Shown here one piece after another: positions 46,117-56,334 of a stretch of 64,000 bases of DNA. Source of the stretch: Carboxylicivirga caseinilyticus (GTDB lineage Bacteria; Bacteroidota; Bacteroidia; Bacteroidales; Marinilabiliaceae); NCBI GenBank assembly GCA_025499705.1, contig JAFMVE010000023.1, forward strand, positions 1 through 64,000. The letters are read 5' to 3'. The notes under the pieces are model-generated. The model ran no database searches. It was not told the DNA's origin and saw only the letters and a program-made list of their open reading frames with translations. The position numbers and the translations under genes were made by a program. Positions within the stretch are counted from its first letter, which is position 1; each line of letters begins with the position of its first letter.

Positions 46117-46152
46117 AAAAAAGCGCAACTTTTATGTAGTCGCGCTTTTTTT
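46117..46152. terminator. bidirectional terminator (VTC cluster / oxidoreductase operon)
   Basis: AAAAAAGCGC and GCGCTTTTTT flank a 15-nt loop between the two convergent units, so it can end both. Confidence 0.65.
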
Positions 46153-46209
46153 AATGCTGTCGATCCATTGCCAGCTATGACTATTGGATTTATATGCTTA
46201 TCTCTTTGA

Positions 46210-46764
46210 TTAAACCACCAATGAAACGTCTTTTATAATCTGAGTTCCACGCTCAATAGCTTTCTCATTCATTGGAATAAGATGATGGTGACGCTCAGGT
46301 AATGATTTTTTTAAACCCTCGATAACATTATTCATATCAACAACCGGCTTAACCTTCAAAAAACCACCCAGTACAATCATGTTAAATGTTTTAACCGAAT
46401 GCATGCGGGCAGCCTCTTCTGTGGCGTCAACTCTGTAAACATTTATATCAGTGCGCTCTGGATGACGGGTAATACCATTACCATCATATATTAATGTTCC
46501 ACCTGGTTTTACATCCTTTTCGAATTTATCCATCGACTGCTGATTCAGAATGATAGCTGTATCAAATTCATGAAGAATAGGTGAACTAATTCTTTCATCG
46601 CTGAGAATAACAGTTACATTCGCTGTTCCTCCGCGCATTTCAGGACCGTATGATGGCATCCAGCTTACTTCCTGACCTTGCATTACGCCTGAGTAAGCTA
46701 AAATCTTACCCATTGAAAGTACACCCTGACCACCGAAACCGGCTATGATTATTTCTTCTTTCAT
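46210..46764 (-). CDS. 2-oxoacid:ferredoxin oxidoreductase, gamma subunit
   Basis: A 184-residue subunit with EEIIIAGFGGQGVLSMGKIL at the start and GGTANVTVILSDERISSP, both typical of the POR/KOR/VOR gamma family. Together with the alpha and beta subunits it converts 2-oxoacids plus CoA to acyl-CoA and CO2, reducing ferredoxin. It is the last gene of the ferredoxin-alpha-beta-gamma operon. The substrate (2-oxoglutarate or branched-chain oxoacids) cannot be fixed from this sequence. Confidence 0.9.
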   Translation of the reverse strand: MKEEIIIAGFGGQGVLSMGKILAYSGVMQGQEVSWMPSYGPEMRGGTANVTVILSDERISSPILHEFDTAIILNQQSMDKFEKDVKPGGTLIYDGNGITRHPERTDINVYRVDATEEAARMHSVKTFNMIVLGGFLKVKPVVDMNNVIEGLKKSLPERHHHLIPMNEKAIERGTQIIKDVSLVV

Positions 46765-46788
46765 TTTATTAATTTTTAATCAAGGTTA

Positions 46789-47553
46789 CTATTCGTCTTT
46801 TAAATCTCCCAACGGATACATTGGAAACATATTCTCTTCCATCCACTGATTGGACTGTACAGGACTCATTTTCCAGCCCGAGTTACAGGTTGCAACAACC
46901 TCAATCAACGAGGTTCCTTTATTCGCCATTTGATTTTCAAACGCCTTACGCAAAGCTTTCTTCGTTTTACGCACGTTGGCAGGTGTATGAACTGCCTGAC
47001 GGGTTACATAACAAGTACCTGGTAATTGAGCCAATAAATCAGAAATTTTTATTGGCATACCATCATGACTTACATCACGCCCTTGCGGACAGGTTGCTGC
47101 TTTCATTCCAGGCAAAGTTGTCGGAGCCATCTGCCCACCTGTCATTCCATAGATACCGTTGTTAATGAAAATAATTACAATATTTTCACCACGGTTGCAG
47201 GCATGTATGGTTTCTGCAGTACCAATAGCCGCCAAATCACCATCACCCTGATATGAAAACACTACTTTATCGGGCAAAAGACGCTTAATTCCTGTAGCCA
47301 CAGCAGGTGCTCTTCCGTGAGCTGCTTCCTGCCAGTCAATATCAATATAGTTATAGAGCAATACTGAACACCCAACCGGAGCTACTCCAATTGCTGTTTC
47401 CTGAAGACCTAAATCCTCCAAAACCTCAGCCAGTAACTTATGAACTGTTCCATGGCTACAACCAGGACAATAGTGCATGGTTGCATCCGTTAAAAGAGGT
47501 GTTTTTTGATAAACAATGTTTTCAGGAGATATAATAGAATTTATTTCTGACAT
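46789..47553 (-). CDS. 2-oxoacid:ferredoxin oxidoreductase, beta (thiamine-diphosphate) subunit
   Basis: A 254-residue subunit that binds thiamine diphosphate: motif QGDGDLAAIGTAETIHACNRGENIVIIFINNGIYG-like, with the GDGD(x)nNN pattern visible. CPGCSHGTVHKL near residue 29 supplies the cysteine pair seen in KorB/VorA. Its gene starts 3 bp after the alpha subunit stop. Confidence 0.9.
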   Translation of the reverse strand: MSEINSIISPENIVYQKTPLLTDATMHYCPGCSHGTVHKLLAEVLEDLGLQETAIGVAPVGCSVLLYNYIDIDWQEAAHGRAPAVATGIKRLLPDKVVFSYQGDGDLAAIGTAETIHACNRGENIVIIFINNGIYGMTGGQMAPTTLPGMKAATCPQGRDVSHDGMPIKISDLLAQLPGTCYVTRQAVHTPANVRKTKKALRKAFENQMANKGTSLIEVVATCNSGWKMSPVQSNQWMEENMFPMYPLGDLKDE

Positions 47554-47556
47554 GTC

Positions 47557-48636
47557 TTACACTTTTAAGAGTTTATTTTCCAATGCCTCTACTACCTCAC
47601 CTGGTGAGTGAATAGCACCTCCGAAACGTCCATAATGCTCAACCGGCACTTTACCGCAAACCGATAGGCGAACATCCTCCACCATTTGACCGGCACTCAT
47701 TTCAACCGATAACATACCTTTCACTTTATCAGCATAATGTGCAATTTGCTTGGTTGGGAACGGCCATAAGGTAATCGGACGAAGTAATCCTACTTTAATT
47801 CCTTTAGATCGTGCTATCTCCACAGATTTTTGACAGATACGGGCACTGGAGCCATAGGCAACAAACAAATATTCTGCATCCTCGCACATATATTCTTCAT
47901 AGCGAACCTCATTCTCTTCACACTCTCTGTATTTTTTCTGAAGCTTGTGATTGAATGCCTCCTGAACACTTGGTTCCAACTGCACAGAAGTAATAATATT
48001 ACGTTCGCGATTCTTTTTACCCATGGTAGCCCACGGATAATTCTCCTCAATATACTCATTGGTCCATCGAGGCTTGTACTCTCCCAGCTCAACTTTTTCC
48101 ATCATCTGGCCAATTACACCATCTGACAGAATCAATGCCGGATTTCGATATTTAAAAGCTAAGTCAAATGCTAACTCAACAAAATCAGCCATTTCCTGTA
48201 CTGAAGCTGGCGCTAATGTGATTAATTTATAATCGCCATGACCACCACCCTTAACAGATTGAAAATAATCGGATTGAGCAGGTTGAATTGTACCCAATCC
48301 AGGTCCTCCTCTAACAACATTAACAACGACACAAGGCAACTCTGACCCGGCCAGATAAGTTATTCCTTCCTGCATCAAACTGATACCCGGACTGGATGAA
48401 GAAGTCATTACGCGCTTACCACAACCGGCACCGCCATATACCATATTAATTGAAGCTATTTCACTTTCGGCCTGCAACACAACCATTCCGGTTGTTTTCC
48501 AAGGCGCCTGGTCCATGAGGGTTTCCATTACTTCCGACTGAGGTGTAATAGGATATCCGAAATATCCATCTACTCCACAGCGGATAGCAGCTTCGGCTAT
48601 TGCCTCATTACCTTTCATTAATTTTAGTTCTCTCAT
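47557..48636 (-). CDS. vorB: 2-oxoacid:ferredoxin oxidoreductase, alpha subunit (VorB-like)
   Basis: A 359-residue alpha subunit: MKGNEAIAEAAIRCGVDGYFGYPITPQSE is the family N-terminus, and SSSPGISLMQEGITYLAGSELP with GGPGLGTIQPAQSDYFQ the central part. The short form and the gene order (ferredoxin, alpha, beta, gamma) fit enzymes labelled 3-methyl-2-oxobutanoate or 2-oxoglutarate oxidoreductase. I keep the VorB name as the common family label; the true oxoacid is unknown. Confidence 0.88.
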   Translation of the reverse strand: MRELKLMKGNEAIAEAAIRCGVDGYFGYPITPQSEVMETLMDQAPWKTTGMVVLQAESEIASINMVYGGAGCGKRVMTSSSSPGISLMQEGITYLAGSELPCVVVNVVRGGPGLGTIQPAQSDYFQSVKGGGHGDYKLITLAPASVQEMADFVELAFDLAFKYRNPALILSDGVIGQMMEKVELGEYKPRWTNEYIEENYPWATMGKKNRERNIITSVQLEPSVQEAFNHKLQKKYRECEENEVRYEEYMCEDAEYLFVAYGSSARICQKSVEIARSKGIKVGLLRPITLWPFPTKQIAHYADKVKGMLSVEMSAGQMVEDVRLSVCGKVPVEHYGRFGGAIHSPGEVVEALENKLLKV

Positions 48637-48667
48637 GTGTGACTAAATTTCCATTCAATTTTAATTT

Positions 48668-48904
48668 TTAAGCAGTAGCATCTGCTTTAGCTCGATAAAC
48701 AGTAATACATGTGTCGGGACAAACAATCCCACAATTGGCACAACCGATACACGAATCGGGGTTGGCCATGTAGGCGTAATGATACCCCTTACCGTTTACT
48801 TCGGCAGCCAATTCAATTACTTTTGTAGGGCAAGCAGTTACACACACTCCGCAACCCTTACAGGCCTTTGTGTCAACAACTATTGCACCTTTCGCTTTTG
48901 CCAT
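48668..48904 (-). CDS. two-[4Fe-4S] ferredoxin subunit of the oxidoreductase
   Basis: A 78-residue ferredoxin with two cluster motifs, CKGCGVCVTACP and CIGCANCGIVCP. It is the delta-type subunit or electron acceptor of the 2-oxoacid oxidoreductase and is the first gene of that operon, 31 bp before the alpha subunit. The ATG at 48904 (MAKAKGAIVVDT) is chosen; an earlier ATG adds 14 residues without conserved sequence. Confidence 0.9.
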   Translation of the reverse strand: MAKAKGAIVVDTKACKGCGVCVTACPTKVIELAAEVNGKGYHYAYMANPDSCIGCANCGIVCPDTCITVYRAKADATA

Positions 48905-49032
48905 AATTTTTGAGTCTTTTAGTTTAATTTCAAATTTACACATCACTCACTAAAAACAACATGATTAGTATCACTATCCACTTGTTTTTAAACACATAAA
49001 GACAACTTACAAATCGTCACACACTTTGCCTT

Positions 49033-50352
49033 TTATGTATGATTATTTCTGAACAACTCTAATCTCTCTTTTAACTCAACAAAGCGTTCTTTGCCGGTTT
49101 GTGATACACAAGCTCTTAACCCTTCTTGTTTACTACCTGTTTTACCAAGTGTTATGGCACTTACACCATAATACAACAGCTCTTTCAATAATTCACCACC
49201 ACTCATTTGGCCATATCGGATAGTAAAATAAAACCCATCAGCCAAGGGCTCATCCATATCCTTATCGTATATCAACTCAAATCCATTATTTAAAAACAAC
49301 TCTTTCATCCAATGTCCTCTTCTTCCATACTCTTTTACTTCATCCAGAAACTTAAATTCTCCATCAGAAGCAGCTTTTAACATGGCAGCTAAAGCATATT
49401 GAGCAGAGTGACTGGCGCCGGATGACAAGCTGTATAATACCCGGGACACCAAAACCTGTCCGTATTTAGGTAATCCAAATCGTTTCTGCAAATGATCATA
49501 TTTACGATGAAACAATTTATCCGAAACACACATTAAACCAGTCCGTTGACCAGCATAACTAAAGGCTTTTGAGCTCGAGATCAATAAAACGTAATTATCG
49601 GTAAAACGCCCGACACTCGATTGAAACGGAGCCTCAAAAGGTTTAGATAAATCCTCTCGGAAATCCATTGCAAAGTAAGCGAGATCTTCGATAACTACCA
49701 CATCATATTTTGTTGCCAACTCTCCAATTATCTGTAACTCCTTATCTGTAAAACAAATCCACGTTGGATTATTAGGATTTGAATAGATAACAGATGCAAT
49801 CTTTCCTGTAACAAAATACGACTCCAGTTTTTCGCGCAAAGCCTCACCTCTGTAATCATATACATCAAACGACTCATATTTGTATCCTAGTACATCCAGC
49901 TGCTGTTTTTGCACCGGAAATCCCGGATCAATAAACAGAATCGTATCTTTTTCTGCAAATAACTGTCCGGTAACCAGAAAATTGGCATACGAACCTTGCA
50001 TCGAACCAACGGTAGGCACGCAACACTCTGCAGAAACATCTAAATCAACAAACGCTTTCACAAAGCGACTGGCTTCCATCTTCAAAGGTTTTATCCCCTC
50101 AAGCATTGGATATTTTGATGCCACACCTCTTTTAAGTGCTTCAATTTCAGCTCGTGTTCCTATTTCAGACGGAAGTAATCCGGGAACCCCCATCTCCATC
50201 CGAATGTATTTCTGACCCGATTCTTCTTCAATATCGTTTACAACAGAAACAATTTCACGAATAGTGGCTCTATTAAGGTCCTCTATTTGATATTTTTCCA
50301 ACACCCTGTCAACTATTGACCTGGCTATTGGTGTGTTACTATTTTGTTGCAT
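49033..50352 (-). CDS. pyridoxal-phosphate aminotransferase, class I/II
   Basis: A 439-residue fold-I aminotransferase. The PLP lysine is in SSSKAFSYAGQRTGLM, with SNPNNPTWICF before it and a Tyr in VVVIEDLAYFAMD. A 2-oxoacid is its product, which the oxidoreductase downstream could consume. Substrate is not predictable. It lies in the same direction as the oxidoreductase operon but about 130 bp apart, and is probably a separate unit. Confidence 0.88.
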   Translation of the reverse strand: MQQNSNTPIARSIVDRVLEKYQIEDLNRATIREIVSVVNDIEEESGQKYIRMEMGVPGLLPSEIGTRAEIEALKRGVASKYPMLEGIKPLKMEASRFVKAFVDLDVSAECCVPTVGSMQGSYANFLVTGQLFAEKDTILFIDPGFPVQKQQLDVLGYKYESFDVYDYRGEALREKLESYFVTGKIASVIYSNPNNPTWICFTDKELQIIGELATKYDVVVIEDLAYFAMDFREDLSKPFEAPFQSSVGRFTDNYVLLISSSKAFSYAGQRTGLMCVSDKLFHRKYDHLQKRFGLPKYGQVLVSRVLYSLSSGASHSAQYALAAMLKAASDGEFKFLDEVKEYGRRGHWMKELFLNNGFELIYDKDMDEPLADGFYFTIRYGQMSGGELLKELLYYGVSAITLGKTGSKQEGLRACVSQTGKERFVELKERLELFRNNHT

Positions 50353-50403
50353 TGCTTTACGATTAATTCATCAGACCCAATTACTAAATCAGGAATAATG
50401 ACA

Positions 50404-50431
50404 CAAAAAAGGTGGCATACAGTACACCACC
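50404..50431 (-). terminator. terminator of the flavodoxin gene
   Basis: GGTGG and CCACC pair around an 11-nt loop and are followed on the minus strand by six or seven T, just after the flavodoxin stop. Confidence 0.6.
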
Positions 50432-50443
50432 CAATTTTATATT

Positions 50444-50968
50444 TTAGAAACCAAACTCATTAATGAGTCGTTTCACCCAATTTTTCACTCTGAGATCAGT
50501 CATTTCTGGTTCAGTATCTTCATCTACAGGAAGCCCCATAAACTGACCATTGCGAACACCTTCTGATTCAATAAAATCATAATCTTCAGCAGGACAAAAA
50601 CCAACCACCTCAACATTCAGCTTTTCCAATCTTTCATAGATCCAGCCAATGGCATCAACAAAGTGTTCTGCGTATTGTATATGGTCACCCAGACTATAAA
50701 TTGCAACTTTCTTTCCTTGCCAATTGGCGTTTTCAAGTTTGGTTGCAAAAACATCCCAATCCGTATCTTTATATTCTGAATCCCAATTAGTTTTTCCAAT
50801 CGTAGAGGCACCAAAAATAATATTGTCGAATTTATTAATGACTTCGGCCTCACAATTCTTTACAGGAATAAGTTCAACCCGATCTTTTCCAAGACGTTCC
50901 GCAATTAAATTGGCAACTTTTTCAACACTTCCAAGTTGCGGACCATAAAAGATTCCAATCTGAGACAT
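50444..50968 (-). CDS. flavodoxin
   Basis: A 174-residue long-chain flavodoxin from the ATG at 50968 (MSQIGIFYGPQLGSVEKVA, the FMN phosphate loop). IIFGASTIG(K)TNWDSEYKDTDWD and the 90s loop YSLGDHIQYAEHFVDA match the family. Earlier in-frame codons give a 31-residue extension without homology. It could replace ferredoxin as the acceptor of low-potential electrons under iron limitation. Confidence 0.9.
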   Translation of the reverse strand: MSQIGIFYGPQLGSVEKVANLIAERLGKDRVELIPVKNCEAEVINKFDNIIFGASTIGKTNWDSEYKDTDWDVFATKLENANWQGKKVAIYSLGDHIQYAEHFVDAIGWIYERLEKLNVEVVGFCPAEDYDFIESEGVRNGQFMGLPVDEDTEPEMTDLRVKNWVKRLINEFGF

Positions 50969-51336
50969 AGTTTGCGTTTTTACTAATTCTGTTAATTCAA
51001 ATATGCTTTTTTTATGTGAGATATGCAACTTACACCTAAGTCTGCAATATTCATTAAGCATACAACAACCAATAACTCACTTAATAGAGTTCAATCAAGA
51101 ACTTTTAAAGAATTGGGTCTTCTCCAGGTTAACTGAATTATTTTCCAGAGAATTCCTTTTCAAATGTTGGGTATTCCCAATTTTCGATTTGTAAGTACAA
51201 ACAAATTTAAGAGGATTTTAAAACTTAACAGCATTATACCGGATGATATAAATCAAGTTTTCAATCTTTTCTGAATTAATTTTCGTTTATCCACCAAACA
51301 TAGCCCAACTAAAGTCAGTCCATAAAAGCCATCAAA

Positions 51337-53397
51337 TCATCTTTCTATCCTGATCCGTGCATCAACCGCAACAATCCGTTCATCTTCTCCTAGTAAAGGA
51401 TTTATATCCATCTCTTTTATTTCAGGTGCACACTCTAACATTTGAGATATTCGAACGATGATATCAGCAAAAACCTCTTCATCAACTCCTATATTACCCC
51501 TTACTCCTTGTATTATCTTATAACCTCTTAGTTTTTGAATCATTGCAAGAGCCTCTGTGTGCGAAACAGGGCACAAACCAGAGCTAACATCTTTTAAAAC
51601 CTCAACAAAAATACCACCCAAACCACATAAAACAATGTGTCCAAACCCGGGCTCATAACTTGCCCCTACAAATAATTCAGTACCCTTTAACATTGGCTGA
51701 ATCATTACGCCTACGGCCTCATTTATTTGCATCATGCGTCTAAACTCAGCTATTAATTGCGCTTCGTTTTCAACATTTAATACAACACCACCCACATCTG
51801 ATTTATGAACTGGCCCCACAACTTTCATCACAATCGGAAAGCCAATTTCACTGACAGCACTCAAAAGTTGATCAACATCATCACTTACTATTTCCTGAAC
51901 CCTTGAAACACCTGCTGCATCTAATAATGCCTGAACAACTTCAGGAGCTGCATATCCTGAAACCTGATTTTCAATTATCTGACGAACATCATAGCAATTT
52001 ACATATTGCTGATGATCAATTATTTCTTGAGAAAAAGTGGTATTATAAACTTTCACCAAAGCCTGCCCAAGATTCACCTCATCTGAAAAGCCAAAATTTC
52101 CTTTGGATAAAAACTCATCAATAGCATCTTTTGCATTAACAACAGATGGCAAAACCGGATAAATAGGCTTTTTACATGTGCTCATTTTCTGATGAAGCAC
52201 ATCATACACTTCATTTATTGGAAACAAACCCGGACTTCCAAATACAACTACCATTGCATCAATATGATCAAAATCCAGCTCACATGCATCGATGATATAC
52301 CCCAGTTGCTCAGCTGTTCCGGTAGCTAAAAAATCAATGGGATTTGAAATACTGGAACCCGGAAACAGCTTTGTTAATAACACATCTGCTCTATCTCCTT
52401 CGATTGTTGGAACCATCAACCCTCCGTTTGAAAGAGTATCCGTTAACATAACCGCAGGTCCACCAGCATGTGTAATTACTGCAATATTTTTGCCCACCAA
52501 TGGCTTCCCCATAAAAACAGCAGCTACATTGGCCAGTTCTTCACGTCCATAGCATCGAACAATACCTGCTTTTCGAAACAAGGTATCTACTGCCAGGTCA
52601 CTATTTGCCATGGCTCCCGTATGACTGGAAGCTGCCCGACTACCCGCTTCTGATGCACCTGCTTTGATTGCAGCTATCTTACAGCCTTTTCTGATTAAAG
52701 ATGAAGCATGCTTCAATAGCTTCTTTGGATTACTTATACTTTCGAGATAAAGTAATTTTATTTTGGAACTTTTCTCCTGATCAAAAGTTATATCCAAATA
52801 TTCCAATACCTCTTCAACACCTATCTGAGCACTGTTTCCTACCGAAAAAACACTGTTAAACTTCAGGCCTTTTGAAACACCAGCCTCCATAATAAATACT
52901 GCGGTTGCTCCTGAACCTGAGATAAAGTCAGCCCCTTCTTTCTCTAATGGCGGAATAGGCGTAGTGAAAACACTATTATGGTGCGTGGTTAGAACACCAA
53001 TACAATTAGGCCCTATCAAGCATCCACCAACCTCATTAACCACTTTTACAATCTGCTTTTCCAATGCGGCACCTACCTCGTTCTCTTCTCCAAACCCTGC
53101 AGATATAATAATAAAAGCTTTTACCCTTTTCTGATAAGCCAAAACCTCAACCGTATGAAGACAATATTTGGCTGCCACAGCAATAACGGCCAAATCTATT
53201 TTTTCAGGAAGATCAGTAACATCACCAAAAGCACTAACCCCCTGAACTGAAGCACTATTCAAATTGGTAACATACAATTTACCCCCAAATCCTCCATCAA
53301 TAATATTTTTAAGAATCTTACCTCCCGGTTTCTGAATATTATCAGATCCTCCGACCACAACTATACTTTTCGGGTTAATCAGCTGTTCGTTTATCAT
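51337..53397 (-). CDS. fused ADP-forming acyl-CoA (acetyl-CoA) synthetase
   Basis: A 686-residue fusion of the alpha and beta subunits of ACD. It turns acyl-CoA, ADP and phosphate into acid, CoA and ATP. Residues 1-130 form the CoA-binding domain; a succinyl-CoA ligase-like middle holds the phosphorylated histidine in SSHTGAMA near residue 258; residues 460-686 are an ATP-grasp part (MIQPMLKGTELFVGASYEPGFG). With the oxidoreductase operon this would give substrate-level ATP from amino acids. It is divergent from hydE. Confidence 0.9.
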   Translation of the reverse strand: MINEQLINPKSIVVVGGSDNIQKPGGKILKNIIDGGFGGKLYVTNLNSASVQGVSAFGDVTDLPEKIDLAVIAVAAKYCLHTVEVLAYQKRVKAFIIISAGFGEENEVGAALEKQIVKVVNEVGGCLIGPNCIGVLTTHHNSVFTTPIPPLEKEGADFISGSGATAVFIMEAGVSKGLKFNSVFSVGNSAQIGVEEVLEYLDITFDQEKSSKIKLLYLESISNPKKLLKHASSLIRKGCKIAAIKAGASEAGSRAASSHTGAMANSDLAVDTLFRKAGIVRCYGREELANVAAVFMGKPLVGKNIAVITHAGGPAVMLTDTLSNGGLMVPTIEGDRADVLLTKLFPGSSISNPIDFLATGTAEQLGYIIDACELDFDHIDAMVVVFGSPGLFPINEVYDVLHQKMSTCKKPIYPVLPSVVNAKDAIDEFLSKGNFGFSDEVNLGQALVKVYNTTFSQEIIDHQQYVNCYDVRQIIENQVSGYAAPEVVQALLDAAGVSRVQEIVSDDVDQLLSAVSEIGFPIVMKVVGPVHKSDVGGVVLNVENEAQLIAEFRRMMQINEAVGVMIQPMLKGTELFVGASYEPGFGHIVLCGLGGIFVEVLKDVSSGLCPVSHTEALAMIQKLRGYKIIQGVRGNIGVDEEVFADIIVRISQMLECAPEIKEMDINPLLGEDERIVAVDARIRIER

Positions 53398-53605
53398 ACC
53401 AGTTTATTATAGATTCATTTCTTCTTTCAATTTATAACAAATACCATTAATTTAATATTCTGTTATTTACAACCCAATAATAACAAATTAAAATACATTT
53501 TAATAACAAATTGTAACGACATAAAAATAAACGAATGATTGTACTTTCAAACTGACAAATATTCTTTTTTTCTTATTTTTACCCTTTCTAAAAAAGCCAT
53601 TCAAA

Positions 53606-54700
53606 GTGTTTGAAAAAACATACAAAATAGTTCATCAATCAACATTTTCGAAAGAAGATCTTGTTCATCTCATTTCACTTGAAGGAGAAGAAAGAGATTT
53701 CTTTTTGAAAGAAACCAGTAATAAATATATTCAGAACCTTGGGAACAAAGTCTATTTCAGAGGATTGGTTGAGTTCTCGAATTACTGCACCAAAGATTGT
53801 CTCTATTGTGGAATCCGAAAAAGTAACACCTCATCTGAACGATACGACATTGATGATGCTGAGATTTTAAAAGCGGCCAAATTTGCTTACGACAATCATT
53901 ACGGTTCAATAGTGCTGCAATCCGGCGAGCGTGACGACAAAAGATTCATTGACCGGATAACCGAGTTATTAAAGAAAATCAAAGAGGTAACTGACGGAAA
54001 ACTGGGCATTACAATTTCTCTTGGAGAGCAAACTGAAGATACTTATCAGAAGTGGTTTGATGCAGGTGCTCACAGGTATCTGTTAAGAATAGAGAGTTCA
54101 AATAAATCATTGTATCAGAAGATACATCCCAATGACTCACATCATGACTTTGAAACCCGAATCAATTGTTTGAATTTACTACAAAAGACAGGATACCAAA
54201 CAGGTACCGGCGTAATGATTGGACTTCCATTTCAAACCTACGAAGATCTGGCCGATGATCTGTTGTTTTTTAAAGACATGAACATTGACATGGTTGGTAT
54301 GGGACCATTTATTGAACACACAGAAACACCTTTATATCAATACAAGGATCAGTTATGGTCACTTCAACGAAGATTTGAAGTGGCTATTAATATGATTGCT
54401 GCGTTGCGTCTCTTGCTTCCAAATATTAACATAGCTGCAGCAACCGCACTACAGGCTATCGATCCAATGGGACGAGAAAAAGCCCTTAAATTCGGAGCTA
54501 ATGTGATAATGCCAAACATAACGCCAACCATCCATCGAAAAGACTATACACTATATCAGAATAAGCCCTGCACTGACGAAGGTGCTGATGATTGCTCAAA
54601 TTGTTTAAGCATCAGAGTAGAGATGGCCGATCGAAAAATTGGCTATGATGAGTGGGGTGATTCAAAACATTTCTTTAAACGAACTGCTATAGAACAATAA
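53606..54700 (+). CDS. hydE: [FeFe]-hydrogenase maturation radical SAM protein HydE
   Basis: A 364-residue radical SAM enzyme. The cluster motif CTKDCLYCGIR (Cys61, Cys65, Cys68) and later TGTGVMIGLPFQTYEDL and GMGPFIEHTETPL are HydE hallmarks. HydE helps build the diiron site of the hydrogenase. Its partners HydF and HydG and the hydrogenase itself are not in the window. A GTG start is used. Biotin synthase-like HydE homologues exist (PylB), but the motifs fit HydE better. Confidence 0.85.
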   Translation: MFEKTYKIVHQSTFSKEDLVHLISLEGEERDFFLKETSNKYIQNLGNKVYFRGLVEFSNYCTKDCLYCGIRKSNTSSERYDIDDAEILKAAKFAYDNHYGSIVLQSGERDDKRFIDRITELLKKIKEVTDGKLGITISLGEQTEDTYQKWFDAGAHRYLLRIESSNKSLYQKIHPNDSHHDFETRINCLNLLQKTGYQTGTGVMIGLPFQTYEDLADDLLFFKDMNIDMVGMGPFIEHTETPLYQYKDQLWSLQRRFEVAINMIAALRLLLPNINIAAATALQAIDPMGREKALKFGANVIMPNITPTIHRKDYTLYQNKPCTDEGADDCSNCLSIRVEMADRKIGYDEWGDSKHFFKRTAIEQ

Positions 54701-54736
54701 AGCATTTCAGGAGTTTATTATTGAAACATATTTGCC

Positions 54737-56266
54737 GTGAAAAAACCTAAAAACCATATCTTAGTTATATTCGGAGCTTCAGGCGATTTGACTTATCGCA
54801 AGTTGATTCCAGCCGTATTTGATTTATTTAATCAAGATCTGTTACCTCAAAAATTTGCAGTCTTAGGTATAGGTCGAACAGAAATGGAAAACGAAGACTT
54901 CCGAAATAAAATGATGGAAGGAATAGAACAATTTTCTGTGACTAAGCCTGCCGGTAAAGATGCCATTGAAACATTTGTAGAGAAACTTTATTATTTTTCT
55001 TTTGACACTCAATCACCCGATGAATATGCCTTGCTAAAATGGCAATTGCGCGAATTGGATGAAAAATGTGGTACTGATGGCAACCTGATTTACTACATGG
55101 CGACTCCACCAAGCATGTATAACGTTATTCCAGCTCAACTGGCCAAACAAGGATTAAGTTCCGAAACCGATGGTTTTAAAAGACTTATTGTTGAAAAACC
55201 ATTTGGTTATGATCTGGAAACAGCTCAAAAGCTCAACAAAGAATTATTGCAACACTTTGCTGAAGAACAGATATATAGGATTGATCATTACCTTGGAAAA
55301 GAGACTGTTCAAAATCTATTGGTGACTCGTTTCTCCAATGGTATTTTCGAACCACTATGGAATAGAAATTACATTCACCATGTTGAAATTACTTCTGCTG
55401 AGAACATTGGCGTAGGTAACCGGGGAGGCTATTATGAGGGATCTGGTGCCATGCGGGATATGATTCAGAATCATTTATTATTGCTGGTTGGGCTTGTTGC
55501 CATGGAACCTCCAACAATTATTGATTCAACCAATATAAGAAACGAAATTGCAAAAGTCTTCCATTCACTTCGTCCTATTAAAGAAGAAGAAGTTTCGAAA
55601 TATGTAATAAGAGGTCAATATATTGCATCGAATATTAAAGGTGAGAAAGTTAAAGGCTATCGTGATGAAAAAGGAGTTGATCCTAATTCAAGGACTGAGA
55701 CCTTTGTGGCAATGAAATGTTACATCGATAACTGGCGCTGGGCTGATGTGCCTTTCTACATTAGAAGTGGTAAAATGCTGCCAACAAGAGTAACCGAAAT
55801 TGTAATACATTTTAAATCAACGCCTCATCACCTTTTTCTCAATAACGAAAGCATTGTCAATAACCATAATCAATTGGTAATTCGCATACAGCCTGATGAA
55901 GGTCTGCTGTTTAAATTTGGAATGAAAGTACCCGGAGCCGGATTTAAAGTACAGAATGTAAATATGGATTTTCATTACAGTGATCTGGACAGTGTTCATT
56001 TACCAAGTGCATACGAAAGATTATTGCTGGATTGTATGTTAGGTGACAGCACCCTGTACCACAGGGGTGATGCCGTTGAAGCAGCCTGGAGGTTTGTTGA
56101 TCCGATTCTGAAAGCCTGGAAAAACAATAACGATATAAAAGTACATGGTTATCCGGCTGGAACATGGGGACCAGATATATCAGATGATTTGATAGATGGT
56201 GATAACATTACCTGGCGATACCCATGTAAGAATCTTGCCAATGATGGAAATTACTGTGAATTATAG
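54737..56266 (+). CDS. zwf: glucose-6-phosphate 1-dehydrogenase
   Basis: A 509-residue enzyme, first step of the oxidative pentose phosphate pathway (glucose-6-phosphate to 6-phosphogluconolactone). The GASGDLTYRKLIP nucleotide loop at residues 13-25 and the catalytic RIDHYLGKE at 181-189 (His184, Lys188) are intact. It starts at GTG and is followed by pgl 68 bp later. Cofactor preference (NADP or NAD) is not decided here. Confidence 0.97.
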   Translation: MKKPKNHILVIFGASGDLTYRKLIPAVFDLFNQDLLPQKFAVLGIGRTEMENEDFRNKMMEGIEQFSVTKPAGKDAIETFVEKLYYFSFDTQSPDEYALLKWQLRELDEKCGTDGNLIYYMATPPSMYNVIPAQLAKQGLSSETDGFKRLIVEKPFGYDLETAQKLNKELLQHFAEEQIYRIDHYLGKETVQNLLVTRFSNGIFEPLWNRNYIHHVEITSAENIGVGNRGGYYEGSGAMRDMIQNHLLLLVGLVAMEPPTIIDSTNIRNEIAKVFHSLRPIKEEEVSKYVIRGQYIASNIKGEKVKGYRDEKGVDPNSRTETFVAMKCYIDNWRWADVPFYIRSGKMLPTRVTEIVIHFKSTPHHLFLNNESIVNNHNQLVIRIQPDEGLLFKFGMKVPGAGFKVQNVNMDFHYSDLDSVHLPSAYERLLLDCMLGDSTLYHRGDAVEAAWRFVDPILKAWKNNNDIKVHGYPAGTWGPDISDDLIDGDNITWRYPCKNLANDGNYCEL

Positions 56267-56334
56267 CGATTCTTTTTAGTATTTACCCCGTTTAATTGTA
56301 ATGGGTAATTAATTAAACACTTTGTTTTTATGCC

